Part shown: positions 34,756-41,566 of the stretch, piece by piece
How positions within the stretch are numbered: position 1 is the stretch's first letter
Layout of the letters: every line of letters begins with the position of its first letter
DNA from: Solirubrobacterales bacterium
Lineage (GTDB): Bacteria; Actinomycetota; Thermoleophilia; Solirubrobacterales; 70-9
Direction: 5' to 3'
DNA length: 45,034 bases
Assembly: GCA_023958085.1 (NCBI GenBank)
Contig: JAMLGI010000015.1
Span: 1 to 45,034 of the forward strand
Translations under genes and position numbers: made by a program
The notes under the pieces: model-generated
Told to the model about the DNA's origin: nothing
What the model saw: only the letters and a program-made list of their open reading frames with translations
Database searches by the model: none

Positions 34756-35430
34756 CTACTTGCCGCGACGAACGACTGCGGTGCGGACTCGCCCGACTCC
34801 GGTTGAGGTCATCCTGATCGCGTCGCTGGCAGCAAGAGTGAGATCCCAGGACCGACCGTAGCCGTACGGACCACGGTCGATCACGGTGGTCATGACGTAC
34901 CGGCCCCGGTAGCCGATCAGGACCTTCGATCCACAGGGAAGCGTCTTGTGGGCAACTCCCATCATTCCCGGACGCAGCACCTTGCCGCAAGCGGTGCGGT
35001 TGCCCCAGAAACCCGGTCCGTACCAGGTGGCCACGGACACCGGCATGCTGCGAACCATCTTCCGGGCTGTACCCCGGGTCACCACTCCGCTGGTCTCGAT
35101 GTTGCTGTTGCGCTGAAACCGGCGGACGGCATGAGTCGTGGGACGGTCGAAGCTCTCGCTGAGGGAGCTTCGACGCAGCAGGGACTTGGAACGGACGATG
35201 CTCTTCAGCACCCTCACGTCGGGACCGACCATTCCTTCCTTCAGGACCCGGTTGCCGAAGCGGGCGGCGGCGGTCGGGTCGGACGGCTTGACCGGCTCCG
35301 GGCGTTCAAGGGTGAGCCCGCCACCGGCAGCGGCAGGGTCGGCACCCGGCAGGGAGAGGCCGAACGCGGCCAGGGCCAGGGCCGCGAGCAGAGCAGTCTT
35401 CGATTGGCGCAGCGAGAAGCGGAAAAGCAT
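34756..35430 (-). CDS. Secreted RlpA-like double-psi beta-barrel protein with peptidoglycan-binding domain
   Basis: A 224-residue exported protein with a signal peptide (about residues 1-35, LLAALALAAFGLSLPGADPA). A peptidoglycan-binding-1-like region follows (LKEGMVGPDVRVLKSIV to about residue 125, with THAVRRFQRNSN), and then an RlpA-like double-psi barrel (ATWYGPGFWGNRTACGKVL, VAHKTLPCGSKVLIGY, VIDRGPYGYGRSWDLT). In proteins of this type the barrel may bind or cleave peptidoglycan glycan strands; the conserved Asp-Arg-Gly-Pro loop is intact. It may remodel cell wall in the periplasm-like space. A rpf-type role is an alternative. Confidence 0.82.
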   Translation of the reverse strand: MLFRFSLRQSKTALLAALALAAFGLSLPGADPAAAGGGLTLERPEPVKPSDPTAAARFGNRVLKEGMVGPDVRVLKSIVRSKSLLRRSSLSESFDRPTTHAVRRFQRNSNIETSGVVTRGTARKMVRSMPVSVATWYGPGFWGNRTACGKVLRPGMMGVAHKTLPCGSKVLIGYRGRYVMTTVIDRGPYGYGRSWDLTLAASDAIRMTSTGVGRVRTAVVRRGK

Positions 35431-35675
35431 TCCTTCGTCTCTCTTTCGGTCGCTTGCGGGGTTAGCTGTCGGGCTCGCACTGAAAGAGCAGCGCTACCTG
35501 GCGGGTGCCAGTGATTCGCCCCAGGGACCTTGGGTCTCAATGGGTCCCCCGCTCTCCGCGATCTTGTGGCGGAGATTCAGCAGAAGGTGTCCGGAACATT
35601 AGCAGTTGTTTACAAACTGTGTGTTTTCAGTGCCGTCTAGCGCGGAGACGAAAGCGCCCCGGTACCATCCCGGTT

Positions 35676-36043
35676 GCGGGCCGGACGGCTGCGGAGGGAG
35701 AGAAACCCCTTCGAGGAAAGTCCGGACACCGCAGGGCAGGACGGTGGATAACTCCCACTCGGGGAAACCCGCAGGAAAGTGCCACAGAAACACACGGCCG
35801 ATGACGTAGAGCCACACGTGAGCTCGCGAACAGGCAAAGGTGAAAGGGTGCGGTAAGAGCGCACCGGCGTCGTGGTGACACGGCGGCCAGGTAAACCCCG
35901 TCCGGTGCAAGGCCAAACAGGATCGTCGACCCGGCCCGGCGAGATCCAGGTAGGTCGCAGGACAGCCGCAAAGGCTGCCCGCCGGTCAGATCAACCGGTG
36001 AGACAGATGGTCGTCCCCGACAGGATCCGGCTTACAGGCCCGC
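35676..36043 (+). ncRNA. rnpB: RNase P RNA, class A
   Basis: Catalytic RNA that matures tRNA 5' ends. The 5' strand GCGGGCC at 35676 pairs with GGCCCGC at 36037-36043 (helix P1). Conserved landmarks are in order: GAGGAAAGTCCGGAC, GGGCAGG, GGATAACTCCCACTCGGG-like CR regions, GTGCAAGGCCAAACAGGA, and near the 3' end GACAGGATCCGGCTTACAG. A strong terminator follows eight bases after the end. The 245 bases upstream (35431-35675) hold no gene and must carry the promoter. Confidence 0.93.
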
Positions 36044-36050
36044 TAAGGAG

Positions 36051-36080
36051 AAGGCCCCGCAGAGATGCGGGGCCTTTTCT
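36051..36080 (+). terminator. Terminator of rnpB
   Basis: Perfect 10-bp stem AAGGCCCCGC/GCGGGGCCTT with loop AGAGAT and a following TTCT, directly after the RNase P RNA and before the convergent lexA stop. Confidence 0.85.
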
Positions 36081-36086
36081 ACTGCC

Positions 36087-36779
36087 TCAAGCGGTGGCAA
36101 TAGTGCGAAAGACACCGATTACCTTGCCGATCACCTGGGCGTCTGTGCTGCGAATCGGCTCCATGCTCTCGTTCTCGGGTTGCAGCCGGATGTGATCGGC
36201 CTCCCGGAAGAAGCGTTTGACGGTGGCGTCCTCCTCGTCCAGCATTGCGACCACGATCTCGCCGTCACGGGCCTCGGGCGCCGGGCGCACCACCACGAAG
36301 TCACCATCGACGATCCCGGCGTTCTTCATGCTTTCGCCGTTCACCTCGAGGATGTAGTCGCCGTCCCGGCCACCGATCATCGCCGGCACATCCACGTAAT
36401 CCTCGATGTTCTCATCGGCCAGCATGCCGGAACCGGCTGAAACCCGGCCGAGCAGCGGCAGCCCGGACGGGGCAGCAGCGGAGGCGACCGCGCCAACGGC
36501 ACCGCGCGCGGCCTCCCCCGCCCCCCGGGCAGTCTCCTTTGCGGCCTCGCCGGCACCCCTGGCCTTCTCGACCAACATCTCGATCGCCCTCGGCTTGGAC
36601 GGATCGCGGCGCAGAACCCCGGCCTTCTCCAGGTTGGCCAGATGGACGTGCACGGTTGACGAGGAATGAAGCCCGACCGCCTTGCCGATCTCCCGCACGG
36701 TCGGGGGGTAGCCCGTCTTGTCGGCGTACTTGCCGATGAAGTCGAAGATTTCTCGCTGCCTTTTGGTCAGGTCAACCAT
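36087..36779 (-). CDS. lexA: LexA repressor with unusually long alanine-rich linker
   Basis: SOS-response repressor and autoprotease of 230 residues. The N-terminal winged helix (LTKRQREIFDFI, PTVREIGKAVGLHSSSTVH) is followed by an Ala/Gly/Glu-rich linker, residues about 70-106, containing two ARGAGEAA units. The protease domain has the cleavage site Ala115-Gly116 in RVSAGSGM, the nucleophile Ser150 in NGESMKNAG and Lys188 in DATVKRFF. The ATG at 36779 has AAGGAG seven bases upstream. A perfect SOS box lies 66-79 bases before the start, so it should be autoregulated. Confidence 0.93.
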   Translation of the reverse strand: MVDLTKRQREIFDFIGKYADKTGYPPTVREIGKAVGLHSSSTVHVHLANLEKAGVLRRDPSKPRAIEMLVEKARGAGEAAKETARGAGEAARGAVGAVASAAAPSGLPLLGRVSAGSGMLADENIEDYVDVPAMIGGRDGDYILEVNGESMKNAGIVDGDFVVVRPAPEARDGEIVVAMLDEEDATVKRFFREADHIRLQPENESMEPIRSTDAQVIGKVIGVFRTIATA

Positions 36780-36844
36780 GTGGCTCCTTTGATGGACGCT
36801 GCCGCCCTTGTTCGCCAATCCGGCCGGTCGCCCTGCCGGGCACC

Positions 36845-36858
36845 CGAACCTGTGTTCG
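36845..36858. promoter_or_regulatory. LexA binding site (SOS box)
   Basis: CGAACCTGTGTTCG, an exact match to the actinobacterial SOS box CGAAC-N4-GTTCG, upstream of lexA on the minus strand. It also faces the tRNA-Leu promoter region but is 170 bases from it. Confidence 0.88.
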
Positions 36859-37026
36859 TACTGTAACCGCCCGCACGGACAGATGTTCGCCCCGCGCCAT
36901 GACCGCAGGATTCCCGCCAGACTCCCCGCGTTCCCGCCTCCGTCCAGCCGCCGGTCGAGACCTGAAACCGGACCGGGGGATCACCGCACCGGCCCTGACC
37001 TTTCCGTAGAATCAGCGAACCCTCGT

Positions 37027-37110
37027 GCGGCTGTGGCGGAATTGGTAGACGCGCAAGCTTGAGGGGCTTGTGTCCGCAAGGACGTGGAGGTTCGACTCCT
37101 CTCAGCCGCA
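37027..37110 (+). tRNA. tRNA-Leu (anticodon GAG)
   Basis: An 84-base class II tRNA. The acceptor stem is GCGGCTG/CAGCCGC with discriminator A; no CCA is encoded. The anticodon stem-loop CAAGC-TTGAGGG-GCTTG gives anticodon GAG, and a long variable arm (TCC/GGA) marks it as leucine-type. The T-arm is GAGG-TTCGACT-CCTC. A TAGAAT at 37007-37012 is a plausible -10 element. A 47-base near-copy of its 3' end plus flank occurs at 38210, so it looks like an integration site. Confidence 0.93.
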
Positions 37111-37131
37111 CTCCGCTGTACCTTTCGGCGC

Positions 37132-37190
37132 GATTCTGGGGTGTCCCAGCGGCCGGCAAGCCGGGAGTTCCGCTGGGACACCCCACAATC
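37132..37190. repeat. GGCCGGC/GAGTT structured repeat, copy B
   Basis: Outer arms of 21 bases (20 matching), beginning GATTCTGGGGTGTCCC, enclose CCGGC-AA-GCCGG with a one-sided GAGTT bulge. It starts 22 bases after the tRNA. This is the most compact and best-paired copy. Confidence 0.88.
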
Positions 37191-37217
37191 ACGCCAATCC
37201 ACAGCTCCGTTTCAGTA

Positions 37218-37240
37218 GGCCGGCTTCGCCGGGAGTTCCG
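37218..37240. repeat. GGCCGGC/GAGTT structured repeat, copy C (core only)
   Basis: The core GGCCGGC-TTC-GCCGG-GAGTT-CCG is intact, but the outer arms pair poorly. It is preceded by CCACAGCTCCGT, a leader shared with copies D and F. Confidence 0.75.
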
Positions 37241-37284
37241 CCGGGACCCACCACACCACCCGTCCTCACAGCTCCGTGTTGACA

Positions 37285-37307
37285 GGCCGGCTTCGCCGGG
37301 AGTTCCG
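37285..37307. repeat. GGCCGGC/GAGTT structured repeat, copy D (core, short arms)
   Basis: Core identical to copy C, with short outer arms TGAC/GTCA. Leader is CACAGCTCCGTGTT. It is the last repeat before the antitoxin gene. Confidence 0.75.
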
Positions 37308-37430
37308 TCAGGACCTCGCCCGGCCCGGCTCCACAGCCAGGTCTTTCAACGAGGCCCGTTCTCGGACCAGCAGTTCAGGTTGCCTCTCGGAAACCACAGG
37401 ACCCGGGATCACCCATGATAAAATCGGCCG

Positions 37431-37607
37431 ATGCCGGAGCAATCCGACAAGCGCCGCAACACCGTCCGGCAGGCGATCGCCAACGAGCGTCTCGAGGGCC
37501 TGAAAGTGTCCGGCGAGTCGCGGAAGATCGCCGAGAACTACATCGTCGGCAAGGCCGACGCCAAACAGACCGCAAAACAGATTCGGGCACGATACGGGGT
37601 CGAGTAG
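37431..37607 (+). CDS. VbhA-like antitoxin of a Fic toxin
   Basis: A 58-residue helical protein (MPEQSDKRRNTVRQAIANER, then LEGLKVSGESRK) that should neutralise the Fic protein encoded directly after it. Class I Fic antitoxins carry the inhibitory motif S/T-x3-E-G/N; here the matching segment is NERLEG, so the glutamate that blocks the Fic active site is present but the first Ser/Thr is Asn. The stop (TAG 37605-37607) is immediately followed by the TTG start of fic with no gap. An AT-rich patch (CATGATAAAATCGG) lies just upstream. Confidence 0.78.
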   Translation: MPEQSDKRRNTVRQAIANERLEGLKVSGESRKIAENYIVGKADAKQTAKQIRARYGVE

Positions 37608-38198
37608 TTGGGGATCGTTGATCCCTACATCGACGAAGAAACCGGCGAGCTACGAAACCTGCTTGGCACGAAGACCGCCACCGAGTTCAGGCTGCTCGAA
37701 CCACAACTTGTTTTCGCCAACGAGCTTGAGCTCGACGCCGCGGACATACCTCGGAGCAACGATCTGATCGAGGTCCGCGCCATCCATCAACACCTGTTTC
37801 GCAACGTGTACGACTGGGCTGGAGAAATCCGAGTGGTCGATATCAAGAAGAACGATGAGAAATCCGAGTTCTTCCTGCCCTCCACCCGGATAACCGAGGC
37901 ATCAGACTTCGTGTTTTCCCGACTCGCAAACGAAAATTTCCTGAAGGGTCTGCCACCCGACCTCTGGGTCAAACGGCTGGCCTACTTCTACGACCAGCTG
38001 AACTACATCCACCCCTTCCGGGAAGGCAATGGCCGTACCCAGAGAGTCTTCTGGTCTCGGGTCGCAGCGGACGCCGACCACGCCATCGACTGGGCCGACG
38101 CCACCGGCGACGAGAATGATCGAGCCTCGCGGATCGCTGCCGAGCAACTCGACCTGACTGCCCTGGAAGCGATGTTCACTCGCATCGTGCGGCCCTGA
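37608..38198 (+). CDS. fic: Fic-domain toxin (AMP transferase)
   Basis: A 196-residue Fic protein that would transfer AMP (or a related group) to a target protein. The signature HPFREGNGRTQR at residues 135-146 contains the catalytic His135 and the phosphate- and metal-binding Glu/Asn/Arg residues complete. The flap region (DIKKNDEKSEFFLPSTRI) is also recognisable. Like VbhT, it is paired with a small upstream antitoxin, so it is class I. The start is TTG at 37608, directly abutting the antitoxin stop. The gene pair has lower GC than its surroundings and lies between a tRNA-Leu and a near-copy of that tRNA's 3' end, which suggests arrival by integration. Confidence 0.87.
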   Translation: MGIVDPYIDEETGELRNLLGTKTATEFRLLEPQLVFANELELDAADIPRSNDLIEVRAIHQHLFRNVYDWAGEIRVVDIKKNDEKSEFFLPSTRITEASDFVFSRLANENFLKGLPPDLWVKRLAYFYDQLNYIHPFREGNGRTQRVFWSRVAADADHAIDWADATGDENDRASRIAAEQLDLTALEAMFTRIVRP

Positions 38199-38209
38199 CC
38201 ACAAAACGA

Positions 38210-38256
38210 TGTCCGCGAGGACGAGGAGGTTCGACTCCTCTCGGCCGCACTCCGCT
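38210..38256 (+). repeat. Near-copy of tRNA-Leu 3' end (attachment-site-like)
   Basis: 47 bases matching 37071-37117 at 44 positions, covering the variable arm, T-arm, acceptor 3' strand and seven bases of downstream flank (CTCCGCT). The two copies bracket the first repeat array and the fic module (1.09 kb between them). This is the pattern left by site-specific integration into a tRNA gene, though no integrase gene is inside. Confidence 0.85.
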
Positions 38257-38266
38257 TGGGCCTCGT

Positions 38267-38364
38267 GGTGGGGTGTGGGGATCCCTCGCGGCCGGCTATC
38301 AATGAGGTTGCTCCCGCAACCTCATTTTCACCGGGAGTTCCGCGAGGAACCCCCACACCCCACC
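38267..38364. repeat. GGCCGGC/GAGTT structured repeat, copy E
   Basis: Outer arms of 25 bases with 23 pairing, the left arm beginning GGTGGGGTGTGGGG. Inside are CCGG/CCGG with a GAGTT bulge, the TATC/TTCA internal loop and an 11-bp hairpin AATGAGGTTGC/GCAACCTCATT. It follows the tRNA near-copy by ten bases, as copy B follows the real tRNA by 21. Confidence 0.88.
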
Positions 38365-38389
38365 TGGCCACAGCTCCGTGTTAAGGAGC

Positions 38390-38440
38390 GGCCGGCTATC
38401 GAAACAGTTGCTCGGCAACTGTCTCTCACCGGGAGTTCCG
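38390..38440. repeat. GGCCGGC/GAGTT structured repeat, copy F
   Basis: GGCCGGCTATC core, an inner hairpin ACAGTTGC/GCAACTGT, then CTCACCGGGAGTTCCG. Outer arms do not pair well. Leader CCACAGCTCCGTGTTAA is shared with copies C and D. Confidence 0.8.
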
Positions 38441-38486
38441 CCGGCATCCCCACCCGGCCCGACTCCACAGCTTCGTGACTGACAGC

Positions 38487-38545
38487 GGCCGGCCATCGAG
38501 GGGAGACCTTTCGGACTATGTAGCTGACAGGTCTCCCCTCGATGG
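38487..38545. repeat. GGCCGGC repeat relative, copy G (diverged)
   Basis: Starts GGCCGGCCATC like the others but contains a 17-bp perfect hairpin CCATCGAGGGGAGACCT with its complement around a 19-base loop, and lacks the GAGTT bulge. Leader is CCACAGCTTCGTGACTGACA. It is a diverged or truncated member. Confidence 0.6.
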
Positions 38546-38701
38546 GTGGCGGATGGTTTGGCTCTCCTGGTTGCTTTGGCAGGGCATCCACGCTGGATCG
38601 CCGCCCGGACGAGTGTCCTGTTAGGTTTCCGGTCTACCCGACGGCAATCGAAGCATCGGTCTTCGTCCCGTCCCAACGGCTTTCCGGCAAAGGAGCAACG
38701 A

Positions 38702-39073
38702 GTGTCCCGTCTTTCCTCACGTTTTTCGGTCGTTCTCGGCACCACCCTCTGTCTCGGGGCCCTGGCCGTCGTCGGATGCGGCGGCAGCTCCAGTCCGGCT
38801 GCTTCCGCCGATGCGACCTGCGCCGACTTCGGCAAGATGTCGGATGAAGATCAGAGGTCCACGGCGCAGCTGGTCCTCGAAGCCAACAACGTCCCGACCG
38901 ATGGCCTCGGCGCCGGGGTCAAGATCGACGGAGCCGTGCTCACGCTCAAGGCGTACTGCAAGGTCAGCGGTGACACCGCCACGGTGAACAACGTCACCGA
39001 CATCGGTGACGCCGCCAGAAGCTTTCAGCAGGGCGTCGAGAACTCCTCCGGCAACGGCAGTTCCGCCAAGTAG
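38702..39073 (+). CDS. Small lipoprotein of unknown function
   Basis: A 123-residue product with a lipoprotein signal ending in lipobox AVVGC, then an acidic mature domain with two cysteines (DATCADFGKM and KAYCKVSG) that may pair. The GTG at 38702 is supported by AAAGGAG nine bases upstream; an in-frame ATG far upstream overlaps the repeat region. The pattern ATCADF-(helix)-D..R resembles small actinobacterial secreted helical proteins, but I cannot name a family. A hairpin follows near 39107-39130. Confidence 0.7.
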   Translation: MSRLSSRFSVVLGTTLCLGALAVVGCGGSSSPAASADATCADFGKMSDEDQRSTAQLVLEANNVPTDGLGAGVKIDGAVLTLKAYCKVSGDTATVNNVTDIGDAARSFQQGVENSSGNGSSAK

Positions 39074-39106
39074 CCGCCACTCCCTCTCGCTCCGGTCCCG
39101 ACCCCT

Positions 39107-39130
39107 CCGTTCCCGCCCCGGGCGGAACGG
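39107..39130 (+). terminator. Possible terminator hairpin
   Basis: CCGTTC..CGCC pairs with GGCGGAACGG (one unpaired base) 33 bases after the lipoprotein stop. There is no T-tract, so support is modest. Confidence 0.4.
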
Positions 39131-39166
39131 TGGGGACGTCCCGCGCCTGAGCCCGGATCAAGTGCC

Positions 39167-40024
39167 GTGAAGATCTACTCCTGGAACGTGAACGGGATCC
39201 GGGCGGTGGTCCGCAAGGGTGAGTTCGGCCCCTTCGTGGATACTCACTCGCCGGATGTGATCTGCCTGCAGGAAACGAAGGCCACCCGCGGCCAGGCCGA
39301 GCTGGATCTGCCCGAGTACGAGGAGTTCTGGAACTCGGCCGAGCGCAAGGGTTACTCGGGCACCGCGATCTTCAGTCGGGAGAAGCCGATCTCGACCATG
39401 AACGACTTCGCCGACGGGATCTCGGCCGAGTTCGGCCTGACCGCCGATGAGTACGGCGATCCGATGCGCGAAGGCCGGGTACTGACCGCCGAGTACGCGC
39501 AGTTCTTCCTGGTCACCGCCTACGTCCCGAATGCGAAACGGGACCTGACCCGACTCAAGCTACGGGAGAAGCAGTGGGATCCGGCGATGCTGGCCCACCT
39601 TCAGGAGCTGGAGAGGACCAAGCCGGTCGCCTTCTGCGGGGATCTCAACGTAGCCCACACCGAGGACGACCTGGCCAACCCCAAAGCGAACCGGGGAGAG
39701 CACGGCTTCACCGACGAGGAGCGATCCGGCTTTCAGCGGTTCATCGACGCCGGGTTCATCGACACCTACCGCGAGTTCAACAAGGGCAACGGCCACTACA
39801 GCTGGTGGTCGTACATGTCGAAAGCGAGGGAGCGAAACGCGGGCTGGCGGATCGACTACTTCCTGATCTCGGAAGGCCTCCGCCCCGCCCTGACCGGTGC
39901 CGCGATCCACACCGACGTGATGGGTTCCGACCACTGCCCGGTCTCGATGGATGGCCCGATCGTTTTGTTGGTCATCGTTTCTCCTTTCGATCACGCACAA
40001 ATGCGGTTGCCCCAATCTCTTTAA
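39167..40024 (+). CDS. xthA: Exodeoxyribonuclease III (AP endonuclease) with altered C-terminal tail
   Basis: Mg-dependent DNA repair nuclease acting at abasic sites and 3' ends; 285 residues from GTG 39167. Catalytic blocks are visible: KIYSWNVNGIRA, ICLQETKA (metal-binding Glu), AYVPNAKRD, FCGDLNVAH, WRIDYFLIS and GSDHCPVS. Family members normally end within a few residues of SDHCPV. Here about 20 extra residues (MDGPIVLLVIVSPFDHAQMR...) follow. They come from sequence that is antisense to the end of the decayed ImmA gene, so the natural 3' end has been replaced by the edge of the mobile element. The catalytic domain is complete, so activity may be retained. Confidence 0.88.
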   Translation: MKIYSWNVNGIRAVVRKGEFGPFVDTHSPDVICLQETKATRGQAELDLPEYEEFWNSAERKGYSGTAIFSREKPISTMNDFADGISAEFGLTADEYGDPMREGRVLTAEYAQFFLVTAYVPNAKRDLTRLKLREKQWDPAMLAHLQELERTKPVAFCGDLNVAHTEDDLANPKANRGEHGFTDEERSGFQRFIDAGFIDTYREFNKGNGHYSWWSYMSKARERNAGWRIDYFLISEGLRPALTGAAIHTDVMGSDHCPVSMDGPIVLLVIVSPFDHAQMRLPQSL

Positions 40025-40455
40025 GCTGGGCACCCATGGCCGCTTTCGAAACCTGGTAGCGGCCAGCCAACGCCGACCGATCGGTGATCCCCGCCGCCAA
40101 GGTCATACTTCAGCCACGGCTTCGGGATGAGTACCTGAGCGGCGAAGTAGTCGGCTACCTTCTCGCGGCGTTTGAGTCCCCGGTAGATCGCTTTGTCTGC
40201 CGGATCGTCGATGACGTGCTTGAGTTCGTGAAAGAGCGTCATGCGACGCCTCTCCGGCGACTCATCGCTTGAAAGCTCAAGCGTCCACCTCATCCGTCCC
40301 AGGTGACCTTGCCCGAGTGATCCATCCCCGCACGGTGAATGACCGTGATGTCCGGAAAAAGGCCGACAACCTCAGCTGGCACGGGTGGCTGTTCGATGCC
40401 ACCTCAGCTAGCAACACCCAAGCTGGGTCTCCGCCAGCCTCTTGGCGTCCCTCAT
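39972..40455 (-). pseudogene. ImmA/IrrE-type metallopeptidase, frameshifted
   Basis: Remains of a phage/ICE-type zinc peptidase that normally cleaves a partner repressor. The metal site HELKHVIDDP (H-E-x2-H) and ADYFAAQVLIPKPWL are intact in one frame (40021-40293). The upstream part (RDAKRLAETQ, then LLAEV, then GIEQPPVPAEVVGLFPDITV) lies in other frames, as does the downstream part (AGITDRSALAGRYQVSKAAM, ending KEKR). At least three single-base shifts are needed to rebuild it: near 40,395-40,425, near 40,293-40,300 and near 40,110. It follows the XRE regulator as in typical regulator-peptidase pairs. Its end carries an AAGGAG and an ATG for another gene that is cut off at the xthA junction. 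Confidence 0.8.
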
Positions 40456-40550
40456 CGAGGTTCGCCATTCCGGGACGAGCGCCCTGAGCTTCCCATGAAA
40501 CGAGAGTTAGAGGCAGTGGCATGTGATGATCCCACCTCCCCGCACAGCAT

Positions 40551-40894
40551 CTAGTCTTCGGGTTGCCTCTGATTCGGCTCGTTGATCAGCTTTCGTTCGG
40601 TCGATCTTGTCGTACCCGGTGCCATGCTTGGCCCGAAATAGGTTCGTACCTCTGGAAGCCGTGCCGCCAAGTATCCGCCCGTGGTCCGGTTTATCTCCTC
40701 CGGGTCGATGTCGAGTAGTGAAGCGATCTCGATCAGCTTGTCGACACTTGGGCGCATGTACACCCCCGCTCCAACCTCAACTGTCGGGCCGGGTTGATGT
40801 GAACCCGAAACGCGAACTCGCGCAGCGAAGACCCCTTCAAAATTCTCTGTTTTGTGATCAGGCAAACCAGATCCTTCGCCTGTGATTCGTTCAT
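40551..40894 (-). pseudogene. XRE-family regulator, frameshifted
   Basis: Small helix-turn-helix regulator paired with the ImmA-like gene. The N-terminal half (MNESQAKDLVCLITKQRI, GSSLREFAFRVHINPARQLR) starts at ATG 40894 in one frame; the C-terminal half (VYMRPSVDKLIEIASLLDID, EEINRTTGGYLAARLPEVRT) is in the next, so a shift lies near 40,765. A further shift near 40,635 would restore a longer acidic tail that overlaps the ImmA start. The PSVDKLIEIASLLDID segment is typical of XRE C-terminal helices. An AT-rich promoter region with GTTTAC/GTAAAC half-sites lies upstream. Confidence 0.7.
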
Positions 40895-41056
40895 GCATCT
40901 TCCTTGTTTACACCTCCATCATATAATGCACTATTGTTTTAAGTAAACGGTCACATTCCGATACATAGCTGCCATCGGTATGGCGATCCCTTACTCGTAT
41001 ATTTGGGATCTTGACGTTACCGTTGTGGCAGCCGATATGCAGCCTGTGAAAGGCTG
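40895..41056. promoter_or_regulatory. AT-rich control region upstream of the XRE gene
   Basis: The most AT-rich stretch in the window (for example ATATAATGCACTATTGTTTT). On the minus strand it offers GTTTAC and GTAAAC inverted half-sites about 33 bases apart and TATAAT-like sequence, suitable for an autoregulated divergent-type promoter. A GATCCC...GGGATC inverted repeat lies near 40,986-41,012. No open reading frame is convincing here. Confidence 0.5.
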
Positions 41057-41094
41057 ACCACCAGCCCAAAGCGGTCGCCTCGGGCTGGTGGTTT
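41057..41094. terminator. Hairpin terminator candidate
   Basis: Perfect 11-bp stem ACCACCAGCCC/GGGCTGGTGGT with a 14-base loop and TTT on the plus strand, just beyond the stop of the minus-strand coiled-coil gene at 41101. Confidence 0.6.
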
Positions 41095-41100
41095 CGCCAT

Positions 41101-41492
41101 CTACTTGTCGTCGGTCAGGACCTTGATCTTTTCTTCGATCAAGGATTTCTTCTCGTCGGCGGAACCTTTGAGCGCCTCGTGTTCCCGGGCGGCCTCTTCG
41201 GCCCGCCCCGGGCAGCCTCGATCTCCTTGTCGATCGAATCGATCGAGGCCTGAAGGGTCTTTACGGCCGACTCGACCGCGTCGGCGGGGGAGTCGTTTCG
41301 CGCTTCCGGGTGCGACGCCTTGCACGCCGCCACCTTCGGTTTTGCGTTTGTGGCCGTAATAGGTTCCACGGGTGGGTCCACCGGCTGCTGAAACTGCTCT
41401 GCCAGCTGCCGAAACGCGTCGGCCTTGGTCGAGCCCTGCTCGACCAACCGATTGACGGACTCGTACACCTGCTGCGCCTTCGATATTGACAT
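41101..41492 (-). pseudogene. Coiled-coil accessory protein, frameshifted once
   Basis: Starts at ATG 41492 (MSISKAQQVYESVNRLVEQG) with AAGGAG nine bases upstream. A helical, Gln/Glu-rich region and a proline-rich linker follow, then a coiled coil. The frame changes near 41,203-41,212: the first frame reads SIDKEIEAARGG and the second continues EEAAREHEALKGSADEKKSL to the stop at 41101. A KfrA-like or other plasmid/ICE accessory role is possible but not shown. Confidence 0.6.
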
Positions 41493-41566
41493 CGAAAACA
41501 TCTCCTTCTTGGTAGATGACTTTGACGCCACCCGCGAAAACCATGGCCTTCACGAGCAGCGGACAG

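Noticed and set aside
37132-37190. Repeat copy B considered only as the terminator of tRNA-Leu
   Set aside because: There is no T-tract, and the same core recurs in six other places including one far from any tRNA.
37132-38545. Repeat array considered as a CRISPR array
   Set aside because: Units differ in length and inner sequence, repeats are palindromic with variable arms rather than constant repeats with unique spacers, and no cas genes are present.
40021-40293. ImmA-like frame as an intact short gene
   Set aside because: The conserved N- and C-terminal parts of the family are present in adjacent frames, so this is a fragment of a frameshifted gene.
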